Origin: Endozoicomonas sp. G2_2
GTDB taxonomy: Bacteria > Pseudomonadota > Gammaproteobacteria > Nevskiales > Salinisphaeraceae
DNA: 64,000 bases
NCBI RefSeq assembly: GCF_017744135.1
Contig: NZ_JAGHQU010000003.1
Coordinates: 292,748-356,747 of the forward strand
Direction: 5' to 3'
Positions 53,142-63,876 of the stretch are shown here, in pieces. Within the stretch, counting starts at the first letter, position 1; the number at the start of each line of letters is the position of its first letter. Below the pieces are notes generated by a model. That model was not told where the DNA came from. It made no database searches and saw only the letters and a program-made list of their open reading frames with translations. The translations under genes were made by a program, and so were the position numbers.

Positions 53142-53669
53142 ATGTCTGCCGACCGTACCCTCCACGAAGGCGAATTCCTGCGCCTGAAACGCCGCGATCA
53201 CTGGGAATACGTCGAGCGCGCGAATGCGCGCGGGGCGGTGGTCATCGTTGCGCTCACGCCGAACAACGAAGTGCTGCTGGTCGAGCAGCCGCGTTTTCCG
53301 GTGCAGGCGCAGGTGATCGAGCTGCCGGCCGGCCTGGTCGGCGATATCGAAGGCGAGGAGAACGAAGCACTCGAGGTCGCGGCGGCCCGCGAGCTCGAGG
53401 AAGAGACCGGCTATCGCGCGGCGCGCTTCGAATATCTGTGCGCCGGGCCGCCGAGCGCGGGGCTCGCCAACGAGATCATCGCGTTCTATCGCGCCTTCGA
53501 TCTCGAGCGCATCGACGGCGGCGGGGGCGACGACAGCGAGCAGATCACGCCGCACGCCGTGCCGTTGGCCGAGGTGGAGGGCTGGCTGGCCGCGCGCGAG
53601 GCCGAGGGCGTGCGCATCGATCCCAAGATCTACGCCGGCCTGTATTTCGTCATGCGCGAGCGCCGATAG
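53142..53669 (+). CDS. Nudix hydrolase, ADP-ribose pyrophosphatase type
   Basis: A 175-residue Nudix protein. The Nudix block is recognisable in ALEVAAARELEEETGY, although the spacing of the first glycine departs from the exact consensus. Upstream, GAVVIVALTPNNEVLLVEQP and IELPAGLVGDIEGEE are typical of ADP-sugar hydrolases (NudF group), and the Gly-rich loop IDGGGGDDSEQI is an unusual short insertion. A -10-like TAGAAT lies about 30 bases before the ATG. Its 3' end overlaps the convergent phosphopantetheinyl transferase by 20 bases. Confidence 0.82.
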   Translation: MSADRTLHEGEFLRLKRRDHWEYVERANARGAVVIVALTPNNEVLLVEQPRFPVQAQVIELPAGLVGDIEGEENEALEVAAARELEEETGYRAARFEYLCAGPPSAGLANEIIAFYRAFDLERIDGGGGDDSEQITPHAVPLAEVEGWLAAREAEGVRIDPKIYAGLYFVMRERR

Positions 53670-54285
53670 CCACGTACTCGGTGCGAACCGTGTCGAACGG
53701 CCGGTCGCTGGCCAGCCAGGCGGCGTAGCCGGGTTCGAGCGCGAGCGCGCGTAGCGGCCAGTCGCGCCCGTCGAGATGAGCGCGGTCGGCGTGCAGCCTC
53801 AGGCGCTTGATGCGCGCGAGCCCCACGCGGCCCGTGGCCTTCACCGTCGCCTCGCGGGCGCACCAGAAATCATAGAAACGCACCGGTTCGGCCGCGACGA
53901 TGCGTTGCTCCTCGGCGGTCATCAGCCGCGCCATCCGGGCGAACCGGAAAGGCTGTCTCGCCTCCACGTCCAGACCCACCGCGGCCGTCCCGCTGATCGC
54001 GCAGGCCACGAGTGTTTCGCTGTGGGAGATGCTGAACGCCGGTCCGCCGGCGATTTCCGGACGCCCGTCGACGCTGAAGCCGATACGCGCCAGGCACGCC
54101 GCGTCGACCCCCGTCGCGCGCAGGCCGTGGCCGAGCAGCCATAGCCCGGCCAGGGTCCGGAGCCGCGCGTCAGCGCTGCGCATGCCGGCGAGCCGGTCGC
54201 GATATAGAGGCGGCCAGTCTTCGACTGGGGTTTGTCCTAGTTCGCGCTCGCATTGCGCATCTATTCTTGTGTAGACTACATACAT
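53650..54285 (-). CDS. 4'-phosphopantetheinyl transferase (Sfp/EntD superfamily)
   Basis: Transfers the 4'-phosphopantetheine arm of CoA to a serine of carrier proteins. 211 residues. The superfamily motifs are FSISHSETLVACAI, AAVGLDVEARQP (magnesium acids) and RFYDFWCAREATVKATG. It belongs to the longer Sfp-like class rather than AcpS. The divergent neighbours are a P450 and an acyl-AMP ligase with a carrier domain, so activating that carrier domain is a reasonable inference. It is divergent from the P450 gene, with a short AT-rich region between them, and overlaps the Nudix gene by 20 bases at the 3' end. Confidence 0.87.
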   Translation of the reverse strand: MYVVYTRIDAQCERELGQTPVEDWPPLYRDRLAGMRSADARLRTLAGLWLLGHGLRATGVDAACLARIGFSVDGRPEIAGGPAFSISHSETLVACAISGTAAVGLDVEARQPFRFARMARLMTAEEQRIVAAEPVRFYDFWCAREATVKATGRVGLARIKRLRLHADRAHLDGRDWPLRALALEPGYAAWLASDRPFDTVRTEYVAIGARA

Positions 54286-54364
54286 TACGAAATCTTAATT
54301 TAAACTTCATGTCGGCGCGGTAGCGCCGGGCCGGCAGATCGAACGGACGGATCTGGTAGTGGCA
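54286..54364. promoter_or_regulatory. AT-rich divergent promoter region with a hairpin
   Basis: The stretch around AAATCTTAATTTAAACTTC is strikingly AT-rich for this genome and separates the divergent transferase and P450 starts. TAGACT (in the 5' end of the transferase gene) and TTAATT 17 bases apart could be a weak promoter toward the P450. CGGCGC/GCGCCG (54313-54328) forms a leader hairpin. Confidence 0.4.
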
Positions 54365-55681
54365 ATGGCAAGCAGCGTATCCGATCTTCGGTTGCCAACC
54401 CGTGTGCCGGGGCCCAGCGACGCGTTTCCGATCGCCCCCGACGACGAAACGCGCGACATGCTCGGTCGTTGGCACACGGCCTATGGCGATCTCTATTGCG
54501 TGCCCGACGCGCGCGGCGGCCAGCCGCATTGGATCGTGCACGATCCGCGGCTGGTGCAGCAGGTGCTGGTGCGCAACAGCGCGAACTACGTCAAGGGCAT
54601 GGGCCTGGATCGCGTGCGCATCCTGCTGGGCAACGGCATCATGGTCAGCGAGGGCGACTTCTGGACGCGCCAGCGCCGCCTCATGCAGCCGGCGTTCCGG
54701 CCGCGGGCACTGGCTGATTTCGGCGCCATGATCTTCGACGAAAACGCGGCCCTGGCCGATCGCTGGCAAACGCTTTCCGAGCGCGGCGAATCCGTCGACG
54801 TGGCCGCCCATATCAGCGAGCTGACGCTGGTGATCGTGCTCCGGTCGATCTTCGGCCGCGATTACGAGGCGCTGGTCACTGCCGGCAGCAATCCGTTCGC
54901 GCTGCTCACCGACGAGCCCGAGCGCAACCTCAGGTTTGCCGCACGCTTTCATCGGCTCACACGCGTGGTCGACGATATCGTCGAACGCCGCCTGGCCGAT
55001 CCGTCCGGTGACTTCGATTTTCTCGGCCATATGCTCGCCGCCCGGACCAAGGCCGGCGAGACGATGTCGCGGCGCGCGCTCGTCGACGAGGTCATGACGC
55101 TGATCGTGGCCGGCCACGAGACCACCGCCAGCGCGCTGGCCTGGGCCTGGTATCTGCTGGCCACGCACGAAAACGTCTGCGCGCGGGCGCAGGCCGAAGC
55201 CGATGCCGTCGACGAAGCCGAGCTGCGCGATAGCGGCACGCATGCGAGCGGTGGGCTCGATTTTATCGGCCACGTGATCAGCGAGACGCTGCGCCTGTAT
55301 CCGCCGGGCTGGCTGCTGTCCCGCCGTAGCGTCGCCGCCGATCGTTTCGGTGCGCACGAGGTTCCGGCCGGTGCGCAGGTCTTCATCAGCCCTTACGTGC
55401 TGCATCGCCACGGCGATTACTGGCACGACCCGCAGGGCTTCGACCCGGGCCGATTCGAGCGCGGCGATCAGCCGGGCCATCGGTTCGCGTACATGCCGTT
55501 CGCGGCCGGGCCGCGCCACTGCGTCGGCGAGCACATGGCGCTTACCGAAATGCGCGTGCACCTGGCGCACATGCTGCGTCGCTTCACGCCGCGTTATCAC
55601 GGCAACGCGCCGCCGACGATGGAGTCGCACATCAACCTGCGGCCGCGCGACGGAATTTATTTACAATTGACACCGCGATAA
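54365..55681 (+). CDS. Cytochrome P450
   Basis: Heme monooxygenase of 438 residues, soluble (no N-terminal anchor). The heme loop is FAAGPRHCVGEH with Cys386; the oxygen-activation helix has LIVAGHETTASALAWAWYLL; the ExxR helix is ISETLRLYPPGWLLSRR. Substrate unknown. It lies 15 bases before the acyl-AMP ligase/carrier gene, so oxidation of an acyl chain bound to that carrier is a plausible role, as in other carrier-dependent P450s. ATG at 54365 is used; GTG two codons earlier is equally possible. No ferredoxin partner is encoded nearby. Confidence 0.92.
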   Translation: MASSVSDLRLPTRVPGPSDAFPIAPDDETRDMLGRWHTAYGDLYCVPDARGGQPHWIVHDPRLVQQVLVRNSANYVKGMGLDRVRILLGNGIMVSEGDFWTRQRRLMQPAFRPRALADFGAMIFDENAALADRWQTLSERGESVDVAAHISELTLVIVLRSIFGRDYEALVTAGSNPFALLTDEPERNLRFAARFHRLTRVVDDIVERRLADPSGDFDFLGHMLAARTKAGETMSRRALVDEVMTLIVAGHETTASALAWAWYLLATHENVCARAQAEADAVDEAELRDSGTHASGGLDFIGHVISETLRLYPPGWLLSRRSVAADRFGAHEVPAGAQVFISPYVLHRHGDYWHDPQGFDPGRFERGDQPGHRFAYMPFAAGPRHCVGEHMALTEMRVHLAHMLRRFTPRYHGNAPPTMESHINLRPRDGIYLQLTPR

Positions 55682-55696
55682 AAAATCCACGGTTCT

Positions 55697-57649
55697 ATGG
55701 ATTCTTTCAACACGCTGGCCGATGCGCTGGACGCGCAGATCGACGGCCCCGGGGAAATCTGTTTCATCGACGGCGCCAACGACGAACGGCGGCTGAGCTA
55801 TCGGCTGCTTTCGCGCGCGGCGATGCGGCTGCTGGCCGTGCTGCAGGCGCGCGGCGCGCAACCGGGCGATCATCTGGTGATCTTCGTTGCCGACAACCTG
55901 CGTTTCGTGCAGTTTTTCTGGGCGGCGATCTACGGTGGCCTGGTGCCGGTGCCGGTCGCCGCGGGCGCCTCGGAGGCGCATCTCGAAAAGCTGGTCAAGG
56001 TCTGGCGGCACCTCGACGAGCCGCGCGTAGTCGCCGGTTCGCGGCATATGGAACGCCTGCGCGGTTTTCTCGAGTCGCGCGGCGAGGCGCCGGCGGCCGA
56101 TCGCCTGGCCGAGCGTGCGCTGTCGGATGAGCCGTCGGCGGTCGAGACGCAGGCCGAACGCGTTGCGCGCCGCGCCGACGATACCGCCTTCATCCAGTTT
56201 TCCTCCGGTTCCACGGGCGATCCCAAGGGTGTGGTGCTCACCCACGCCAACGTGCTCGCCAACATCCGGGCGATCACCGAAGGCTCGCGTTTCGGCGACC
56301 GCGAGGTGGCGGTGTCGTGGATGCCGCTGACCCATGACATGGGCCTGATTGGCTTTCACCTCACGCTGGTCTGCAACGGTTTCGACCATCACCTGATGGC
56401 GACCGATCTGTTCGCCCGGCGCCCGCTTCTGTGGCTGGAAAAAGCCTCGGAAAAACACGCCACGCTGCTGTGTTCGCCGAACTTCGGCTATCGCCACACG
56501 CTGCGTGCGGTCGCGGCCAAGGGCCTGCCGAACGTGGATCTGTCGCCGGTGCGTCTGATCTACAACGGCGCCGAGCCGATCGCAGCACCCCTGGTTCGCG
56601 AGTTTCTCGACACGCTGGCGCCCGCCGGCCTGAAATCGGACACGATGTTTCCGGTCTATGGCCTCGCCGAGGCCAGCCTGGCTGCGACCTTCCCGCCCGC
56701 CGGCGAAGGCCTGCGCAGCCTGCGCGTGGCGCGCGGCGAGCTCGGCGTGGGCGACGCGGTGCGCTTCGACGACTCCGATCAATCCGTCGAGCTCGTGCGG
56801 CTCGGTAGCCCCGTGGCCGGCACCGAGGTGCGGATCGCCGACGGCGAGGGCAACGCGCTCGGCGAGGACGCGGTCGGCCGGGTCTGGATCCGCGGCGATA
56901 ACGTGACCGCCGGCTACTATCGCAACGACGCCGCCAACGAGGCGGCGCTGACGGGCGAAGGCTGGCTGGATACGGGCGATCTCGGCTTCACGCACGAGCG
57001 GGACCTGCTGATCACGGGCCGCGCGAAAGAGATCATCTTCGTCAACGGCCAGAACCACTATCCGCAGGATCTGGAAGCCGTGGCCCAGAGCGCGGCCGGC
57101 GTGGAACTGAACAAGATCGCGGCCGCCGGCGTCCGTCCGCCGGGTGCGGATGCCGACGAGCTGGTGCTGTTCGTGGTCTTTCGCGGCCATACGTCGGATT
57201 TCGTGCCGATCGCGCGCGAGGTGTCGGGCCTGATCAACCACCACACGGGGCTCGTCGTGGCGCGCGTGGTGCCGGTCAAGCATATGCCCAAGACCACCAG
57301 CGGCAAACTGCAGCGCGCACAGCTCGCGCGTGAATTCGCCGAGGGGGCGTTCGCGGACGTCGTCGCCGAGCTCGACGGCCTGATGCGTGCTAGCGGCGGC
57401 GCGGGCGCGACCGAGAGCGAGGCCGGCCTGGCCGCCGATCTCAAGGCGATCTGCGATGAGGTGGTGCCGAACAAGAAGATCGGCTACGACGACGATCTGT
57501 TCGAGATCGGCCTGTCCTCGCTGGAGCTGGCGCAGATCCACGAAGGCATCGAGGCGCGGTGGCCGGATCGGCTCGAGGTCACCGATCTGTTCGACTATCC
57601 GACCATCAACGACCTGGCCGCGTTTCTCGAGGAGAACAAGGCCGCCTGA
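55697..57649 (+). CDS. Fatty acyl-AMP ligase-like enzyme fused to an acyl carrier domain
   Basis: A 650-residue two-domain protein. Residues about 1-560 form an adenylating domain: FIQFSSGSTGDPKGVVLTHA (P-loop), VSWMPLTHDMGLIGFHLTLV, the TGE-like region RLIYNGAEPI, VYGLAEASLAATFPP, YYRNDAANEAALTGEGWLDT and the catalytic-lysine end KTTSGKLQRAQLA. THDMGLIG and the long inserts resemble fatty acyl-AMP ligases. Residues about 570-650 are a carrier domain with the phosphopantetheine serine at Ser608 in EIGLSSLELAQIHEG. It probably charges its own carrier with a fatty acid. It is directly downstream of the P450 and 9 bases before the end of a convergent acyltransferase gene. Confidence 0.88.
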   Translation: MDSFNTLADALDAQIDGPGEICFIDGANDERRLSYRLLSRAAMRLLAVLQARGAQPGDHLVIFVADNLRFVQFFWAAIYGGLVPVPVAAGASEAHLEKLVKVWRHLDEPRVVAGSRHMERLRGFLESRGEAPAADRLAERALSDEPSAVETQAERVARRADDTAFIQFSSGSTGDPKGVVLTHANVLANIRAITEGSRFGDREVAVSWMPLTHDMGLIGFHLTLVCNGFDHHLMATDLFARRPLLWLEKASEKHATLLCSPNFGYRHTLRAVAAKGLPNVDLSPVRLIYNGAEPIAAPLVREFLDTLAPAGLKSDTMFPVYGLAEASLAATFPPAGEGLRSLRVARGELGVGDAVRFDDSDQSVELVRLGSPVAGTEVRIADGEGNALGEDAVGRVWIRGDNVTAGYYRNDAANEAALTGEGWLDTGDLGFTHERDLLITGRAKEIIFVNGQNHYPQDLEAVAQSAAGVELNKIAAAGVRPPGADADELVLFVVFRGHTSDFVPIAREVSGLINHHTGLVVARVVPVKHMPKTTSGKLQRAQLAREFAEGAFADVVAELDGLMRASGGAGATESEAGLAADLKAICDEVVPNKKIGYDDDLFEIGLSSLELAQIHEGIEARWPDRLEVTDLFDYPTINDLAAFLEENKAA

Positions 57650-57657
57650 CGGTCGCG

Positions 57658-58392
57658 CTACTGCTTGCGTGTGCTTTGGCGCCTGCCCGGTTGCGGGCTG
57701 GCGCCGACGTGGCGATCCGCGGCTACGGTGAGCGCGTCGAGCCGCTCGCCCAGTTCCACGGCGCGTGCTTCGATGTCGTCGCCCCTGGCGATGCTAAGCG
57801 GCGCGCCGATGGTGACGGCCACACGTGCGAACGGCTTGGGAATCATCACCCGGTCCCAGGAGCCCAGCTGCCAGTAGCGATCGGCGGAAAACGCCATCGG
57901 CAGCAGCGGCGCGCGCGTCATCTGGGCGAGCATGATGGTGCCGGTCTTGACGCGCCCGGCCGGGCCGTGCGGCCCGTCCGGATGGATGACCGGCGACACC
58001 CCTTCGCGGATGCAGCCGTACATTTCCCGCAGCGCGCGCGCGCCGGTGCGGGTGGCCGAGCCGCGCAGAATGGTCGCGCCCATGCCGGCCACCACTCGGG
58101 CCACGAGTTCGCCGTCGTGCGAGGGCGAGACGAGAAAACCCGGGCGCAGCCCGCGCGTGCGTGCGCGCAGCAGATATCCCACGCTAACGCTGAGCCGCTG
58201 GTGCCAGCAGCAGGGCAGCATCGCCTGGTCGGCCTCGAGCAGGGTCGCCAGATGCGCGTCGCCGTCCACGCGCTCGATGCGGCAGCTGGCCAGCAGGGCC
58301 CGTGCCACCCAACGCAGCAGCGGCGCGACCAGGGTCATCCACAGTCGGGTGGTGCGTGGTAGAGGGGTCTCGGGCGGGGCCGACGGCTTCAT
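57658..58392 (-). CDS. DUF374-type lysophospholipid acyltransferase family protein (second of a pair)
   Basis: A 244-residue protein of the DUF374/LPLAT-like group. An N-terminal hydrophobic helix (MTLVAPLLRWVARALLASC) suggests membrane binding. The acyltransferase-like blocks are MLPCCWHQRLSVSVGYLL in place of the usual HX4D box, FLVSPSHDGELVARVVAGMG, RGSATRTGARALREM and IHPDGPHGPAGRVKTGTIML, followed by RYWQLGSWDRVMIPKPFARV. It is about half identical in pattern to the gene before it and overlaps it by 4 bases (ATGA). Acyl donor and acceptor are unknown. Confidence 0.82.
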   Translation of the reverse strand: MKPSAPPETPLPRTTRLWMTLVAPLLRWVARALLASCRIERVDGDAHLATLLEADQAMLPCCWHQRLSVSVGYLLRARTRGLRPGFLVSPSHDGELVARVVAGMGATILRGSATRTGARALREMYGCIREGVSPVIHPDGPHGPAGRVKTGTIMLAQMTRAPLLPMAFSADRYWQLGSWDRVMIPKPFARVAVTIGAPLSIARGDDIEARAVELGERLDALTVAADRHVGASPQPGRRQSTRKQ

Positions 58393-59144
58393 GCCGGAGC
58401 GACGCTCGAGCGCTGCGCGGCTGCGGCGACCGTGTCAAGCGCGTCGAGCCGGCGGCCGATCTCGCCGGCGATATCCTCAGCCTGACCGGTGCCGTGGAGT
58501 GGACCGATCCGCCACGGTTCGCCTACGGCGACGGTCAGCCGTGCAAAGGGCTTCGGGATCTGGCCGGAATCCCAGGATTTGAGCTGCCAGTAGCGATTCG
58601 CCGCACAACCGACGAGAAACAGGGGCGCACCCGACCGGCTCGCCAGAATCACCGCGCCCGGCTTGAACACCCCGGCCGGCCCGCGGGGGCCGTCGCCGTA
58701 CATCATCGGCGAAATGCCTTCGCGCACAGCCTGGGTCAAGGCCCGCATGGCTTCCTTGCCGGTCCGGCTCGAGGAACCGCGGATCGTCTCGGTGCCGTGG
58801 CTGCGGGCGACGCGAGCGATGAATTCGCCTTCCCGCGAAGGGCTGATCAGAAACCCGAGGCGCAGGCCGCGAGGCACGAGCGAGCGCAGGAAAAGACCGC
58901 TCATGATGATGCGCTGGTGCCAGCCACAGGGCACGATGGCCGGCACTTCGGCGGCCAGCATCGCGTCGACGTGCTGCGCTCCCTGCACGACACGAATACG
59001 ACAGGTCAACCGCAGCAGCCAGATCACCAGCGTGGATGCCCAGGCGGCCGCGCGCATGGTGATGCGCTGTCGCCACGTCGGTGTCTTTTTCGGCTTGTGC
59101 CGCCGTTGCCCGGCGTGGCGGGTTGGGTCGGGTTGCTCTGCCAT
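58389..59144 (-). CDS. DUF374-type lysophospholipid acyltransferase family protein (first of a pair)
   Basis: A 251-residue paralogue of the following gene. After a basic N-terminus (RRHKPKKTPTWRQRIT) comes a hydrophobic helix (AWASTLVIWLLRLTC), then IVPCGWHQRIIMSGLFLRSL, GFLISPSREGEFIARVARSH, RGSSSRTGKEAMRALTQAV and MYGDGPRGPAGVFKPGAVIL, matching its partner block by block. Tandem duplication and translational coupling suggest two acylations of one product. The 5' end faces pncB across about 130 bases. Confidence 0.82.
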   Translation of the reverse strand: MAEQPDPTRHAGQRRHKPKKTPTWRQRITMRAAAWASTLVIWLLRLTCRIRVVQGAQHVDAMLAAEVPAIVPCGWHQRIIMSGLFLRSLVPRGLRLGFLISPSREGEFIARVARSHGTETIRGSSSRTGKEAMRALTQAVREGISPMMYGDGPRGPAGVFKPGAVILASRSGAPLFLVGCAANRYWQLKSWDSGQIPKPFARLTVAVGEPWRIGPLHGTGQAEDIAGEIGRRLDALDTVAAAAQRSSVAPA

Positions 59145-59160
59145 CCACTTGTCCGCTGTT

Positions 59161-59200
59161 GGGGCCCTGGCGGCCCCGCATTATGCCGGTGCGAGCATAA
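59161..59200. promoter_or_regulatory. Hairpin and inverted repeat before pncB
   Basis: GGGGCC/GGCCCC around CTGGC (59161-59177) is followed by TTATGC (59181-59186) and GCATAA (59195-59200), a perfect 6-bp inverted repeat with 8 bases between, 75 bases before the pncB ATG. It could be an operator for NAD salvage or for the divergent acyltransferases. Confidence 0.4.
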
Positions 59201-59274
59201 GTGCGTCGTCCGTGAGTTGAAACCCCGCGGCAACGCTCGCATTGTTGTTCGATCATTTTGTACGCGATCCGTCT

Positions 59275-60741
59275 ATGTCCTCCCTGGGGCAACTCTACGG
59301 CCGCGCGCCCGCGCTGCTGACCGATCTCTACCAGCTGACCATGGCCTACGCGCATTGGCATCATGGTTCGCACGAGCGCGAGGCGGTGTTCCATCTATTC
59401 TTCCGCGATGCCCCGTTTTCCAACGGTTTCGCCATCGCCTGCGGGCTAGAGACAGCGCTGGAATACATCAGCGGAATGCGCTTCGAAGAAGACGATATCG
59501 CGTATCTGGCCACGCTCGAGGACAATGCCGGCGAACCGCTGTTCGCGCCCGCGTTTCTCGACTATCTGGCGGAGCTGCGCTTTACGGTGGACGTCGATGC
59601 CGTGCCCGAGGGCACGGCGGTGTTCGCGCATCAGCCGATGTTGCGCGTGCGCGGGCCGATTCTGCAGGCGCAGCTGCTGGAGACGGTGCTGCTCAATCTC
59701 ATGAATTTCCCGACCCTGGTCGCGACCAAGGCCGCGCGCATCGCGCACGCCGCGGGCGACGACGCGGTGCTGGATTTCGGCCTGCGCAAGGCTCAGGGCA
59801 TCGACGGCGGCGTGTCGGCCGCGCGCGCCGCTTATATCGGCGGCTGCTCGGGCACGTCCAACGTGCTGGCCGGGCAACTGTTCGGCATCCCGGTCTCCGG
59901 CACGCACGCCCACGGCTGGGTCATGGCCTTCGACGACGAGATCGACGCGTTCGACGCCTACGCGGCGGCGCTGCCGGACAACTGCATCTTTCTGGTGGAT
60001 ACCTACGACACGCTCGAAGGCGTGGAAAACGCCATCCGCGCCGGCCGGAAGCTGCGCGCGGCCGGCCACGAAATGGCCGGCATCCGGCTCGATTCGGGCG
60101 ATCTCGCGGAGCTGGCCAAGACCGCGCGCCGCCGGCTGGACGAGGCCGGCTTCGAGTCGGCGCGCATCGCCGCCAGTTCCAGTCTCGACGAGGGCGTGAT
60201 CGCCGAGCTCAAGCGCAAGGGCGCGCCGATCGTGCTCTGGGGCGTGGGCACGCAACTGACCACGGCCCAGCCCGACGCCGCGCTCGACGGCGTCTACAAG
60301 CTGGCGGCGATTCGCAACGACGCCGGGCAATGGTCCTACCGCATGAAGTTGTCGGACACGCCCGGCAAGCTCACCCGGCCGGGTGTGCATCAGGTGCGGC
60401 GTTTTCTGGAAGATGGATTGCCCGTGGCCGATCTGCTGTTCGATGCCGCCGCGGCCAACACCGCCTGGGCGGGAACCCACGGCGAGCATTGCCACGCTTT
60501 CGAGCCCGACGCCCCGCATATCGATCTGCTCGTGCCCGCGGTCCGCGCGGGCGCCCCGGTTGGCGCGGCGCCGCCGCTGGCCGATGTGCGTGCCCACGCG
60601 CGCGAGCAGTTCGCCTGCTTCGCGGCACGCAGCGATTACCCGGCACTGATCGACCGCTATCTCGAGGAATCCACCCATGCGCTGCGTGACTGGCTGGCGC
60701 ATCGCGGCGAACGCGCGGTCGAACCGGCAAACGAGGCCTGA
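59275..60741 (+). CDS. pncB: Nicotinate phosphoribosyltransferase
   Basis: Converts nicotinic acid and PRPP to nicotinate mononucleotide in NAD salvage; 488 residues, the longer PncB2/NaPRTase type. Motifs: [15 protein letters not shown] at the start, [60 protein letters not shown] (His of the phosphorylated-His loop), [16 protein letters not shown] and YKLAAIRN. The ATG at 59275 is preferred over a TTG at 59242 because the family starts at LTDLYQLTM within 25 residues of it. It is followed after 2 bases by pncA, so both act together. Confidence 0.94.
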   Translation: MSSLGQLYGRAPALLTDLYQLTMAYAHWHHGSHEREAVFHLFFRDAPFSNGFAIACGLETALEYISGMRFEEDDIAYLATLEDNAGEPLFAPAFLDYLAELRFTVDVDAVPEGTAVFAHQPMLRVRGPILQAQLLETVLLNLMNFPTLVATKAARIAHAAGDDAVLDFGLRKAQGIDGGVSAARAAYIGGCSGTSNVLAGQLFGIPVSGTHAHGWVMAFDDEIDAFDAYAAALPDNCIFLVDTYDTLEGVENAIRAGRKLRAAGHEMAGIRLDSGDLAELAKTARRRLDEAGFESARIAASSSLDEGVIAELKRKGAPIVLWGVGTQLTTAQPDAALDGVYKLAAIRNDAGQWSYRMKLSDTPGKLTRPGVHQVRRFLEDGLPVADLLFDAAAANTAWAGTHGEHCHAFEPDAPHIDLLVPAVRAGAPVGAAPPLADVRAHAREQFACFAARSDYPALIDRYLEESTHALRDWLAHRGERAVEPANEA

Positions 60742-60743
60742 AC

Positions 60744-61373
60744 ATGAACACCGCGCTGCTGCTCGTCGATATCCAGAACGATTTTCTGCCCGGCGGGGCG
60801 CTGGCGGTCGGCGAGGCCGACGCCGTCGTGCCGGTGGCCAACCGCCTCATGCCGTATTTCGACCATGTGGTGGCCAGCCAGGACTGGCATCCACCGCATC
60901 ATCTGTCCTTCGCCGCCGAGCATGCCGGCTTCGAGCCGTTTCAGATCACCGAACTGGATGGGCTCGAACAGATTCTCTGGCCGGTGCACTGTGTACAGGG
61001 GTCGCCCGGCGCGGGGTTTGCCTCGGCCCTGGATGTGGCCGGTATCGATCACGTCGTGCGCAAGGGCACGGACGTGCGTATCGACAGCTATTCGGCATTC
61101 CACGACAACGGTCATCGAAAGGCCACCGGTCTGACCGAGCATCTGCGCGGTCACGGTGTCGAGCATGTGGTCGTCGCCGGGCTGGCCGCCGATGTGTGCG
61201 TCAGGTTCACCGTAATGGATGCGCTGGCCGAAGGTTTTGCGGTCACGCTGGTGCGCGACGGCGTCCGTGGGGTGGACATGCAGGCCGGTGATACCGAAGC
61301 CGCCATCCAGGCCATGCGGGATGCCGGTGCCAAAGTCGCTGACAGCGCAGAGGTCATCGCCGGCACCGCCTGA
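60744..61373 (+). CDS. pncA: Nicotinamidase
   Basis: Hydrolyses nicotinamide to nicotinic acid for PncB; 209 residues. Catalytic triad fits Asp10 in LLVDIQNDFLPGGALAV, the Lys in VRKGTDVRIDSYSAF, and the nucleophile Cys in VAGLAADVCVRFTVMDA. The metal-site histidines are in SQDWHPPHHLSFA. The start 2 bases after pncB and the terminator soon after the stop define a two-gene NAD salvage unit. Confidence 0.95.
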   Translation: MNTALLLVDIQNDFLPGGALAVGEADAVVPVANRLMPYFDHVVASQDWHPPHHLSFAAEHAGFEPFQITELDGLEQILWPVHCVQGSPGAGFASALDVAGIDHVVRKGTDVRIDSYSAFHDNGHRKATGLTEHLRGHGVEHVVVAGLAADVCVRFTVMDALAEGFAVTLVRDGVRGVDMQAGDTEAAIQAMRDAGAKVADSAEVIAGTA

Positions 61374-61383
61374 CAGGCGTCGT

Positions 61384-61414
61384 GCGCCGCGGCTGTCGAG
61401 CCGGCGCTTTTATT
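61384..61414 (+). terminator. Terminator of the pncB-pncA unit
   Basis: GCGC and CGGCT pair with AGCCG and GCGC around GTCG, with a two-base bulge, followed by TTTTATT (61108-type T tract at 61408-61414). Confidence 0.65.
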
Positions 61415-61438
61415 GCCGGTGGGGGGTTGTTAGATTGA

Positions 61439-63340
<1,902 letters not shown>

Positions 63341-63421
63341 CCGGGTTCGGGTTCAGGCGCAATTCATGCGCGGCGAACTATGTTCAAGGTTCAGGAATAT
63401 CGTATGAAAAAGGGATATGAC

Positions 63422-63811
63422 ATGAATACTCGAACCGCCATGACCACGCGCCGTCTGGCGCTTTTCAGCGCCGTGGCTCTGGGGCTGGGTTTTTCGTCGC
63501 TGGCGTCCGCCGATCGCGATGATCTGATCACCACCGCGAGCACGGCCGGCACCACCGCGTATCTCGTTGGCAAGGAAATGGACGAGGACGATTTCGCCAA
63601 GGCGCACGATTTCGCCGATACGCAATCGGTCGCGCTGCGCCGCGAAGCCGCGACGGGTGGCGGCGAGAACGTCGAATCCCTCGCCAAGCTGCTGCACGCT
63701 GAAAACCCCGACAACTTCGGGCGCTGGATGCAGGCCAACTACGCCGAGCTGTATGCGCCGGACGTGGATGCCGACAGCAACGTGGTCGATCGCATCGTCG
63801 CCATGCGTTGA
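63422..63811 (+). CDS. Small exported protein, DUF3015-like
   Basis: A 129-residue exported protein. Residues 1-29 are a signal peptide ([19 protein letters not shown]). The mature part is acidic and helical: DDLITTASTAGTTAYLVGKE, then RREAATGGGENVESLAKLL and FGRWMQANYAELY; the GGGEN...MQANYAELY part resembles DUF3015 C-termini, by memory only. The start at 63422 (MNTRTAM) follows AAGGGA by 7-8 bases, better than earlier in-frame ATGs at 63380 and 63404. Function unknown. A strong terminator follows. Confidence 0.7.
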   Translation: MNTRTAMTTRRLALFSAVALGLGFSSLASADRDDLITTASTAGTTAYLVGKEMDEDDFAKAHDFADTQSVALRREAATGGGENVESLAKLLHAENPDNFGRWMQANYAELYAPDVDADSNVVDRIVAMR

Positions 63812-63844
63812 TGACGGGCCGGCGCCATGCCGGGCCCTGATGAC

Positions 63845-63872
63845 AAACGCCGCCTCGTGCGGCGTTTTTTTT
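63845..63872 (+). terminator. Strong terminator after the DUF3015-like gene
   Basis: AAACGCCGC (63845-63853) pairs with GCGGCGTTT (63859-63867) around CTCGT and runs into eight T (63865-63872). Confidence 0.85.
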
Positions 63873-63876
63873 GGGT

